A stretch of 54,935 bases of DNA. It comes from Rhodocyclaceae bacterium UBA2346. GTDB lineage: Bacteria; Pseudomonadota; Gammaproteobacteria; Burkholderiales; Rhodocyclaceae. The stretch's first letter is position 1; every line of letters begins with the position of its first letter. Location: NCBI GenBank assembly GCA_002344625.1, contig DDUE01000048.1, positions 1 through 54,935 of the forward strand, in the 5' to 3' direction. A program made the translations under genes and the position numbers. The notes under the pieces are model-generated. The model did not search any database and had not been told where the DNA came from. It saw nothing but the letters and a program-made list of their open reading frames with translations. Shown here piece by piece: positions 40,503-48,105 of the stretch.

Positions 40503-41779
40503 TCGATCGTCTCCACCAGCATGGCCCCCCCCTGGCCGCCGCCTATGCACAGGCTCGCCAGGCCGCGCCGCAGCCCATCACGCCGCAGGGTAGCAAGCAG
40601 ATGCAGCACGATGCGGACGCCGCTCGCCCCCACCGGATGGCCGAGCGCGATGGCCCCGCCATCGACGTTCAGGCGCTCGCCGGCGATCATGCCAACCGGC
40701 TGCTCGAGGCCGAAATGCGTCCGGCAGTAGTGTTCGTCATCCCAGGCACGCAGGCACGCGATCACCTGGGCCGCGAACGCCTCGTTGATCTCGAATCGGT
40801 CGATGTCGGCCAGCGACAAATTCCGCCGCTGCATGATCGGCGTCATCGCATGTATCGGCCCCAGCCCCATCTGCGCCGGGTCGAGTCCCGCCCACTGGCT
40901 ATCTACGATCTCGCCGATCGGCGCCAGTCGGTGGCGCTCGAGCGCCGCTTCCGACGCGAGCACCAGCCATGCCGCACCATCGCTGATCTGGGAGCTGTTG
41001 CCTGGCGTCACACGCCCGTATGTGCGGTCGAAGAACGGCTTCAGACGCGCGAGGCTTTCGAGCGACGAGTCGCTCCGCACGCCGTCGTCATGCGCATGCA
41101 GCGTGCCATCGCAATCGATCAGCGCCCGGATCTCGTCCAGGCGTCCGGCGTCGCGCGCCGCTACGGCGCGCATGTGGCTGCCTACCGCATAGGCATCCAT
41201 GTCGGCACGCGTGATGTCGAAGACATGGGCCAGATTCTCGGCGGTCTGACCCATCGACTGGCCCACGACCGGGTCGGTCAAGCCTTTCACGATCCCCAGC
41301 ACCGGCGCGAGATGGCGGGCCGGGAAGCGCCGCAAGGCGGCCGCCCTGGCCGCGACGCTGCGCGCGGCATGCCAGTCGGCGAGCCAGCGCACCATCGCAT
41401 CCGAAAACAGCACCGGCGCGCGCGACAGTGCATCGACACCACCGGCCAGCACCAGGTCCGAGCAGCCCAGGCGGATGTTGACGACGGCCGAATCGAGCGC
41501 CTGCATGCCGCTTGCACAGTTGCGCATCACCGTCCAGCCGGGTACGCGATGACCGCAGCCCATGCGCAAGGCGACCACGCGCCCGATATTGACCTCGTCG
41601 GGTGACGGGCTGGCACAGCCGAGGATCACCTCGTCGAGTTGATCGGGTGCGAACCGCTGCCGACTCAGCAAACCCGCGCCGGCGGCGGTCGCCAGATCGG
41701 CCGCCGCGAATGGCCCGGGACGATTGCGCGCCTTGAGAAACGGCGTTCGCGCGCCATCGACGATGAATACCCTGCGCAT
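40499..41779 (-). CDS. fadI: Acetyl-CoA C-acyltransferase (thiolase)
   Basis: 426-residue thiolase that performs the last step of beta-oxidation. Catalytic residues: Cys in MRNCASGMQA, His in GHPVGASG, Cys in CIGGGQGGAM; FEINEAFAAQ is the usual NEAF motif. I chose the ATG giving MRRVFIVDGARTPF, preceded by a GGGGGTGG-like site; an ATG four codons earlier (41791) directly follows the fadE stop and is possible. It lies between fadE and the FadJ-type gene in one operon. Confidence 0.94.
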   Translation of the reverse strand: MRRVFIVDGARTPFLKARNRPGPFAAADLATAAGAGLLSRQRFAPDQLDEVILGCASPSPDEVNIGRVVALRMGCGHRVPGWTVMRNCASGMQALDSAVVNIRLGCSDLVLAGGVDALSRAPVLFSDAMVRWLADWHAARSVAARAAALRRFPARHLAPVLGIVKGLTDPVVGQSMGQTAENLAHVFDITRADMDAYAVGSHMRAVAARDAGRLDEIRALIDCDGTLHAHDDGVRSDSSLESLARLKPFFDRTYGRVTPGNSSQISDGAAWLVLASEAALERHRLAPIGEIVDSQWAGLDPAQMGLGPIHAMTPIMQRRNLSLADIDRFEINEAFAAQVIACLRAWDDEHYCRTHFGLEQPVGMIAGERLNVDGGAIALGHPVGASGVRIVLHLLATLRRDGLRRGLASLCIGGGQGGAMLVETIE

Positions 41780-41791
41780 TTCCACCCCCAT

Positions 41792-44281
41792 TCAGGCTAC
41801 CCCATGCAGCGCCGAATCGCCGTGCTGCCCGCTTGGCGACACGGCCCCGGCGGGATCGAGATCGAAGGGAAAGTCGTCGACCCTGATGACCTTGTCACGC
41901 AAGCGATTGCGCTGCGCGATCAGCCGGAACTCGTCGTCGCTCACGAGGCCTTCGGCGCGTGCCTGGGACCAGACGGCATCCACGTCTCCGGTGAGGCTCG
42001 GAGCGGGCACGAAGCGTCCCTGCTTGCGGGCGAGCCTGATCCTGGCCTCGATCGGCTCCGCTTCGATGGTGGCCCGCAAGGCCGCTTCGAGCGCCCCCAG
42101 CGGCTGCTCGAGATCGGTCGGCACATGCACGGCCGCGGTCAGGCGGTCGCGCGTGGGCGACGGCGCGATGAGCAGGCCTGCGACTTCCTGCCCGAGCCGG
42201 TCGGGGGGCACCTGGTAGGGCCGGCCGAGCGGGAAGACCACCAAGCTGCGCAGGATGAACGCAAGGCCACGGTTCGGAAAGTTCGCGATCACCCCCTCGA
42301 AGGCATTCTGCGTCTTGAACATCGCATCCCATATCGCCCAGTGCATCAGGGGCGCATCGGCCGCCTGGCGGCCTTCGGCCTCGTAGCGGCGGAGCGTCGC
42401 GCTCGCGAGGTACATCAACGACAGGATGTCGCCGAGGCGCGCCGAGAGTTTTTCCTTGCGCTTGAGCGCGCCCCCCATGGTCCCCATCGAAACATCGGCA
42501 ATGAACGCGAAGGCCGCCGAGAAACGGGTGAGTTGCTGGTAGTAGCGGCGTGTCTCCGGCGCAACGTCCGCCGGCACTGCGACGAAGTGCGAACCGCTGA
42601 GCCCCATCACCAGCGCACGCGCGGCATTCGACACGGTGTAGGCGACATGCCCCCACCAGGCTTGGTCGAAAGCATCGAGATCGTCGCTGCGGGCGGCCTG
42701 CATTTCGGCCAGCACATGAGGATGGCAGCGAATCGCCCCCTGGCCGAACAGGATCAGGCTGCGGGTGAGAATGTTCGCGCCCTCGACCGTGATCCCGACC
42801 GGCACCTGCTGATAGACGCGCCCGAGAAAGTTCTGCGGCCCCAGGCAGATCCCCTTGCCGCCGATCACATCCATGCCGGCATCCACCGTTTCGCGCGCCC
42901 GCTCGGTCACGTGGTACTTCACGATCGCCGAAACCACCGACGGCCGCTCGCCCCGGTCGATCGCCGCGGCCGTCATCACCCGCGCGGCATCGCACAGGTA
43001 CGTGTTGGCGCCGATGCGGGTCAGCGCCTCCTGCACCCCCTCGAAACGTCCGATCGCGGTCTTGAACTGGTGGCGCACCCGCGCGTAGGCCCCCACCGCG
43101 CGCGCAGTGAGCTGCTGCATGCCGGTGTTCGACCCCGGCAGCGAGATGCTGCGGCCGGCCGCGAGGCACTCCATCAGCATCCGCCAGCCCTGCCCGGCCA
43201 TCTTCGGTCCGCCGATGATGAAATCGAGCGGCATGAAGACGTCGCGGCCACGGATCGGACCGTTCATCCACACCGCGTTGAGCGGCAAATGGCGACGGCC
43301 GATCTCGACACCGGGGTGCTCGCGCGGCACCAGCGCGCAGGTGATGCCGAGATCCGATTCCTCACCCAACAGATGCTCGGGGTCGTACAGCCTGAAGGCC
43401 AGCCCGAACACGGTGCAGACCGGTGCCAGGGTGATGTAGCGCTTGTCGAAGCTCACCCGCATCCCGAGCACTGGCCGGCCCTGCCATTCGCCCCGGCAGA
43501 TCACGCCCGCATCCGGAATCGCGGCCGCATCCGACCCCGCCCACGGGCTGGTCAGCGCGAACGCCGGGATCTCGTCACCGCGCGCCAACCGTGGCAGATA
43601 GTGCTGCTTCTGTTCCGGCGTGCCGTAGTGGAGGAGCAACTCCGCCGGCCCCAATGAGTTGGGCACCATCACGGTGACCGCGGGCGCCGAAGAACGGGTG
43701 GACAGCCGCGTGATGACCTGGGAATGCGCGAACGCGGAGAACCCCTTGCCCCCGTACGCCTTGGGAATGATCATCCCGAGAAAGCCCCGGCTGCGTATGA
43801 ATGTCCAGACCTCGGGCGACAAATCGTTGTGCGTGACCGCATCCCAGTCGCGAATCATGCGGCACAAGGCCTCGGTGTCGTCATCGAGAAATGCCTGCTC
43901 TTCCGGCGTCAGTACCGGCCAGGGGCAGGCCAGCAAGCGGTGCCAGTCGGGCCGGCCGGCAAACAGCTCCCCCTCCCACCACACCGTCCCGGCCTCGAGC
44001 GCCTCCTTCTCGGTCTGCGACATCGCCGGCAAGGCCCGGCGAAAGGCCTTGAATATCGGCGCCGTCACCCATGCCTTGCGCAGGCCGTCATGCACGAACA
44101 CCGCGCACCCGCCCAACCACAGCCCCAGCGCCAGTAGCACCGCCAAGACAGGCCAATCCGCAACCCATGCCCACGCAAGCAGCCAGACGCTGCCGGTCGC
44201 GGCCCAGGCCACGAGCGATACGCGCCGGTATGCGAGCGTGAGCACCCATGCCGGAAGAAGTATCGCGATCACACCTGTCAT
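41792..44281 (-). CDS. fadE: Acyl-CoA dehydrogenase, FadE-type
   Basis: 829-residue membrane-associated flavoprotein that introduces the first double bond in fatty acyl-CoA oxidation. Like FadE it has an N-terminal extension with hydrophobic helices (MTGVIAILLPAWVLTLAYRR, then about 30-60), then acyl-CoA dehydrogenase N, middle and C-terminal domains (IIPKAYGGKGFSAFAHSQ, ALTSPWAGSDAAAIPD, PVGITVEGANILTRSL) and a DUF1974-type tail. GGAGAG precedes the ATG. It is the first gene of the fadE-fadI-fadJ-thioesterase operon, facing away from the LysE-type exporter. Confidence 0.94.
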   Translation of the reverse strand: MTGVIAILLPAWVLTLAYRRVSLVAWAATGSVWLLAWAWVADWPVLAVLLALGLWLGGCAVFVHDGLRKAWVTAPIFKAFRRALPAMSQTEKEALEAGTVWWEGELFAGRPDWHRLLACPWPVLTPEEQAFLDDDTEALCRMIRDWDAVTHNDLSPEVWTFIRSRGFLGMIIPKAYGGKGFSAFAHSQVITRLSTRSSAPAVTVMVPNSLGPAELLLHYGTPEQKQHYLPRLARGDEIPAFALTSPWAGSDAAAIPDAGVICRGEWQGRPVLGMRVSFDKRYITLAPVCTVFGLAFRLYDPEHLLGEESDLGITCALVPREHPGVEIGRRHLPLNAVWMNGPIRGRDVFMPLDFIIGGPKMAGQGWRMLMECLAAGRSISLPGSNTGMQQLTARAVGAYARVRHQFKTAIGRFEGVQEALTRIGANTYLCDAARVMTAAAIDRGERPSVVSAIVKYHVTERARETVDAGMDVIGGKGICLGPQNFLGRVYQQVPVGITVEGANILTRSLILFGQGAIRCHPHVLAEMQAARSDDLDAFDQAWWGHVAYTVSNAARALVMGLSGSHFVAVPADVAPETRRYYQQLTRFSAAFAFIADVSMGTMGGALKRKEKLSARLGDILSLMYLASATLRRYEAEGRQAADAPLMHWAIWDAMFKTQNAFEGVIANFPNRGLAFILRSLVVFPLGRPYQVPPDRLGQEVAGLLIAPSPTRDRLTAAVHVPTDLEQPLGALEAALRATIEAEPIEARIRLARKQGRFVPAPSLTGDVDAVWSQARAEGLVSDDEFRLIAQRNRLRDKVIRVDDFPFDLDPAGAVSPSGQHGDSALHGVA

Positions 44282-44536
44282 GCCCCTCTCCTTCGCCTTG
44301 CCACCTGGACCACAGACCACCGAACACCCGACGCCGCCGCCGCCAAATTTCCCGAATCAGCCCTTATGAATCAAGTGCTTGTTTGGATACTACGTCACCC
44401 ACGCCGAATGTCAAAATGCCGGCCGCGTCCGGTACCGGCCCCGCAAACACATATGCGCCGCGCGGCACTGCCGGCGCCTGCGGAAGATGCGACAATCCAG
44501 GGCACCATCACCCCGGCTCCCGCACCCCTCGAACCC

Positions 44537-45169
44537 ATGCCATCCATCGAAACCCTCGCGAGCTTCCTGGCCATTTCGGTCGCGATCACTTTGTCGCCCG
44601 GACCCGACAACCTCATGGTGCTGGGCCAAAGCCTGGCGCGCGGACGCCGGGCCGGTTTCGGCATCGCGCTCGGCTGCGCACTCGGCTGTTTCACTCACAC
44701 CTTGTGGGCGACGCTGGGCTTGAGTGCGATCCTGCTGGCTTCGCCGAATGCCTTTTTCGCACTGAAGCTTGGCGGTGCCGCGTATCTGGCATGGCTCGGC
44801 ATCCAGGCGTTGCGCAGCCCGGGCAGCAATGCGCCGGGCGCGGCGGCCGACGCGCCCGCCTGGTACCGCTACGTCGTGCGCGGGTTCATCGCCAATGCGA
44901 TCAATCCCAAGGTGGCCTTGTTCTTCCTGGCGTTTCTGCCGCAGTTCGTGCAGCCGGCCAACGGTCCGCTGGAACTGCAGATGCTCGCCCTCGGCGCGGT
45001 CTTCGCGGCCCAGACCATCGCGGTGTTCGGCGCGATCGCATTCGCCTCCGGCAGCATCGCCGCATTGATCGCGCATCGCCCGGATTTCGGCAAGTGGCTG
45101 GACCGGACCGCCGGCATGATCTTCATCGGGCTGGCCGCACATCTGCTGTTTTCGGGCGAACGCGATTGA
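44537..45169 (+). CDS. LysE/RhtB-family amino acid exporter
   Basis: 210-residue inner-membrane protein with about six hydrophobic helices. The family signature SPGPDNLMVLGQSLARGRRAGFG is at residues about 20-42, and NPKVALFFLAFLPQFV is in the second half. The start MPSIETLASFLAISVAITL matches the family N-terminus; an in-frame extension of 57 residues lacks similarity. The exported substrate cannot be told (threonine, homoserine and others are known). Confidence 0.92.
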   Translation: MPSIETLASFLAISVAITLSPGPDNLMVLGQSLARGRRAGFGIALGCALGCFTHTLWATLGLSAILLASPNAFFALKLGGAAYLAWLGIQALRSPGSNAPGAAADAPAWYRYVVRGFIANAINPKVALFFLAFLPQFVQPANGPLELQMLALGAVFAAQTIAVFGAIAFASGSIAALIAHRPDFGKWLDRTAGMIFIGLAAHLLFSGERD

Positions 45170-45218
45170 ACCCGACGGCATGCGCGCTCCGGCGACGTGG
45201 CGGGTTAGAATCGCCGCG

Positions 45219-47021
45219 ATGAGACGTGCGCCCACTGCCGCCCTGCCCGGCCCCGACCCTCGCGAACGCCGCGACTGGCAGACCCTCACCAGCCTCTTTC
45301 CATACATCTGGGCCTACAAGGGGCGGGTCCTGCTCGCGCTGGCCTGTTTGATCGCCGCCAAGGGTGCCAACGTCAGCGTGCCGATCGTGTTCAAGCACGT
45401 CATCGATGCGTTGACGATCACGCCGGAGCAGGCATTCATCGTGGTGCCGGCCGCACTACTGCTCGCGTACGGCGCACTGCGGTTTTCGAGCGCGTTGTTT
45501 ACCGAGCTGCGCGAGCTCGTGTTCGCACGCGTCACCCAGCAGGCGGTGCGGCACATCGCACTCAAGGTATTCCGCCATCTGCACGGGCTGTCGCTGCGCT
45601 TTCATCTCGAACGCCAGACCGGCGGGCTGACCCGCGACATCGAGCGCGGCACCCGCTCGATCAACGCGCTGATCAACTACACGCTCTATTCGATCCTGCC
45701 GACGCTGGTCGAAATCGGCTTGGTCATGGGCATCCTGCTGCATCAGTACGACAGCGTATTCGTGCTGATCACGCTGGCGACGCTGATCGTTTACATCGTG
45801 TTCACGGTCAAGGTGACGAACTGGCGCACGGTGCAGCGGCGCAAGGCCAACGAACTCGACTCGGCGGCAAACGCGCGCGCCGTCGACAGCCTGCTCAACT
45901 TCGAAACGGTCAAGTACTTCAACAACGAGGAATTCGAAGCGCGCCGTTACGACGAACAGATGGGCAAATACACCCATGCCCAGATCATCAACCAGTTTTC
46001 GCTGTCGGGACTCAACATCGGCCAGGCGGTGATCATCGCAGTGGGCGTGACGGCGATGATGTGGCAGGCCGCAACACGGGTCGAAAGCGGCGCGATGACG
46101 ATCGGCGACATCGTGCTGGTCAATGCCTTCATGATCCAGCTCTACATTCCGCTCAACTTCCTGGGCGTGATCTACCGCGAACTGCGCCAGGCCCTGACCG
46201 ATATCGAGCGCATGTTCGGACTCATGCGCGAGCACCAAGAGATCACCGACGCACCCGGCGCCGTCCGTCTCGCCCCCGGCCCGATGTCGCTGCGCTTCGA
46301 CAAGGTCAGTTTTGCCTACGACCCCAAGCGCACGATCCTGCATGAGGTCGACTTCGAGATCGGCGCCGGCAAGACGGTCGCGGTGGTCGGTCACAGCGGC
46401 TCGGGCAAATCGACCCTGGCCCGGCTACTGTATCGCTTCTACGACGTTCAGGGCGGGGCGATCAAGGTGAACGGGCAGGATCTGCGCACCCTGACCCAGG
46501 CCAGCCTGCGCACGGCAATCGCCATCGTGCCGCAGGATACGGTGCTCTTCAACGACACCCTGTTCTACAACATCCAGTACGGCCGGCCCGACGCCAGCCG
46601 CGAGGAAGTGGAAGCCGCCGCCCGCGCCGCCCAACTCGACGGGTTCATCGCACGCCTGCCCGACGGCTTCGAAACCCGCGTCGGCGAGCGTGGCCTGAAA
46701 CTCTCGGGCGGCGAGAAGCAGCGTGTCGCCATCGCCCGTGCCCTGCTGAAGAATCCGGCCATCCTGATCTTCGACGAAGCCACCTCGGCGCTCGACTCCA
46801 AGACCGAAAAAGCCATCCAGGCCCAGATCGACCTCGCCGCAGCCGGCCGGACCGCGCTGGTGATCGCACACCGGCTTTCGACCGTGATGAACGCCGACGA
46901 GATCATCGTGCTCGACCAGGGCATCATCGTCGAGCGCGGCCGGCATGTGACACTGCTTGCGCAGGGTGGAGACTATGCACGGATGTGGGCATTGCAGTTG
47001 CAGGAAGCACAAGCCTCGTAA
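45219..47021 (+). CDS. ATM1-type ABC exporter (fused membrane and ATPase domains)
   Basis: 600-residue half-transporter that should work as a homodimer. The membrane domain (about 30-320) has six helices and the ATM1-class segment NFETVKYFNNEEFEARRYDE. The ATPase domain has Walker A GHSGSGKST, Q-loop VPQDTVLFND, signature LSGGEKQRVA, Walker B ILIFDEATSALDS and H-loop AHRLST. Bacterial ATM1 homologues export glutathione-bound metals or sulfur compounds. The start MRRAPTAALPGPDP was preferred over a GTG/ATG 13 codons upstream. A strong terminator follows 20 nt after the stop. Confidence 0.94.
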   Translation: MRRAPTAALPGPDPRERRDWQTLTSLFPYIWAYKGRVLLALACLIAAKGANVSVPIVFKHVIDALTITPEQAFIVVPAALLLAYGALRFSSALFTELRELVFARVTQQAVRHIALKVFRHLHGLSLRFHLERQTGGLTRDIERGTRSINALINYTLYSILPTLVEIGLVMGILLHQYDSVFVLITLATLIVYIVFTVKVTNWRTVQRRKANELDSAANARAVDSLLNFETVKYFNNEEFEARRYDEQMGKYTHAQIINQFSLSGLNIGQAVIIAVGVTAMMWQAATRVESGAMTIGDIVLVNAFMIQLYIPLNFLGVIYRELRQALTDIERMFGLMREHQEITDAPGAVRLAPGPMSLRFDKVSFAYDPKRTILHEVDFEIGAGKTVAVVGHSGSGKSTLARLLYRFYDVQGGAIKVNGQDLRTLTQASLRTAIAIVPQDTVLFNDTLFYNIQYGRPDASREEVEAAARAAQLDGFIARLPDGFETRVGERGLKLSGGEKQRVAIARALLKNPAILIFDEATSALDSKTEKAIQAQIDLAAAGRTALVIAHRLSTVMNADEIIVLDQGIIVERGRHVTLLAQGGDYARMWALQLQEAQAS

Positions 47022-47040
47022 CAATGAAATGCATGGAGAA

Positions 47041-47080
47041 AAAGACCAAGGGCGCCATCAGGCGCCCTTGGTCTTTTTCG
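47041..47080. terminator. Strong bidirectional rho-independent terminator
   Basis: Perfect 16-bp stem AAAGACCAAGGGCGCC (47041-47056) with its complement at 47061-47076 around the 4-nt loop ATCA. T runs follow on both strands. It serves the ABC exporter gene on the plus strand and the exosortase-sorted protein gene on the minus strand. Confidence 0.95.
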
Positions 47081-47092
47081 GGAAGCCGCCGG

Positions 47093-47974
47093 TCAAACCT
47101 GCTTGCGACGACGCAGCCCGATCATGCCAGCAAGCGCCAAACCGGTCAGTGCAAGCGATGCAGGCTCGGATACCTGTCCAGCGGATGGTTTCGGCGGTTC
47201 GTACTTCGTTCCACTCACCGAGGCAAGCTTGACGTAATCGTTCTTATTCACGGTCGTGACAACATCTTTCCATTTCGTACATTCATTCCTTTTATTATAT
47301 TTTTCGCATGTCTTGACAGTGGTGGTCGATACACCCAAGTCGACCCCCTCGCCGGCACTACCGCCCACCAAGGGGTTATATGCACCGATCAGCCAGAACG
47401 ACGAAGCAATATTGCCACTATTGATCTGGTAACTCGTGGCGGCGAACTCCTGCGCGCCGGTGTTCGCATAGTGCCCCACCAGATTCCAGCCGTTGCCGGT
47501 AAGCGCACCGTAGCTCTTGCCATTCACGAGAGAACCGCCATTTGCCTGCGTCACGCCCTGCGAAAGTCCGAGGTCGAACGCCAGCACCGTGATATCAGCA
47601 TCGTGCTCCCACCAACTGACATCGATCTGAGACAAAACCACTGCGTCCGAAAAACTCAGCAAGATCATGTCAAAGCGTTGATCGTTGTCGATCGCATGTT
47701 CAGGGCTGCTTGCCTCGTTCGTGTCGCGATCCGCGCCCGTACTGGTCGCGTCCTTGTTTTTGATCCCGGCGCCCGGCCAGAACTGGAGATATGCGGACTC
47801 GATCTGCGTATTCGCAGTGCCGACGGTATTCGACCAAGCACTGAGCTGGACATTGATGCCAGCCTGAGTGACCGACGACTGACTCGTGGTCCACGTGGTC
47901 GGGTCAATGGCGGAAAATGCCGGCGCCGCCCACAGCGCGGCAAGCATCAAAGCGATATTCGTATTTTTTCTCAT
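47093..47974 (-). CDS. Exosortase-dependent surface protein (PEP-CTERM type, XDP1-like)
   Basis: 293-residue exported protein. Signal peptide about 1-22 (MRKNTNIALMLAALWAAPAF). The C-terminus is an exosortase sorting signal, VSEPASLALTGLALAGMIGL, followed by RRRK; the usual PEP is SEP here. The body resembles the exosortase-dependent XDP1 group as I remember it (SPEHAIDN, FDMILLSFSD, HDADITVLAFD, SSFWLIGAYN). A two-Cys insertion (KTCEKYNKRNECTKWKD) is unusual. The sorting enzyme EpsH/XrtA should lie elsewhere in the genome. It has its own sigma-54-type promoter and a terminator. Role: surface or biofilm matrix protein, by inference. Confidence 0.9.
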   Translation of the reverse strand: MRKNTNIALMLAALWAAPAFSAIDPTTWTTSQSSVTQAGINVQLSAWSNTVGTANTQIESAYLQFWPGAGIKNKDATSTGADRDTNEASSPEHAIDNDQRFDMILLSFSDAVVLSQIDVSWWEHDADITVLAFDLGLSQGVTQANGGSLVNGKSYGALTGNGWNLVGHYANTGAQEFAATSYQINSGNIASSFWLIGAYNPLVGGSAGEGVDLGVSTTTVKTCEKYNKRNECTKWKDVVTTVNKNDYVKLASVSGTKYEPPKPSAGQVSEPASLALTGLALAGMIGLRRRKQV

Positions 47975-48009
47975 ATTCGTTCCCCGGGTCTTGACGTTTC
48001 AGTCAACTC

Positions 48010-48026
48010 AAGCATTAGCCGTGCCA
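48010..48026 (-). promoter_or_regulatory. Sigma-54 (RpoN) promoter of the surface protein gene
   Basis: The minus strand reads TGGCACGGCTAATGCTT, a near-consensus match to TGGCACG-N4-TTGCW with GG and GC separated by 10 nt. The GC element is 38 nt from the start codon, so the leader is about 26 nt. It is flanked by an 8-bp inverted repeat, TGACGTTT (47992-47999) and AAACGTCA (48037-48044). RpoN control of PEP-CTERM genes through the PrsK-PrsR pair is known in Zoogloea-type bacteria. Confidence 0.7.
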
Positions 48027-48105
48027 AAATATTTATAAACGTCAAAACAATGGCTTACATAGTGTATTTTGCAGTCACACCTAATTCATGTAAAAACTAT
48101 CGACA

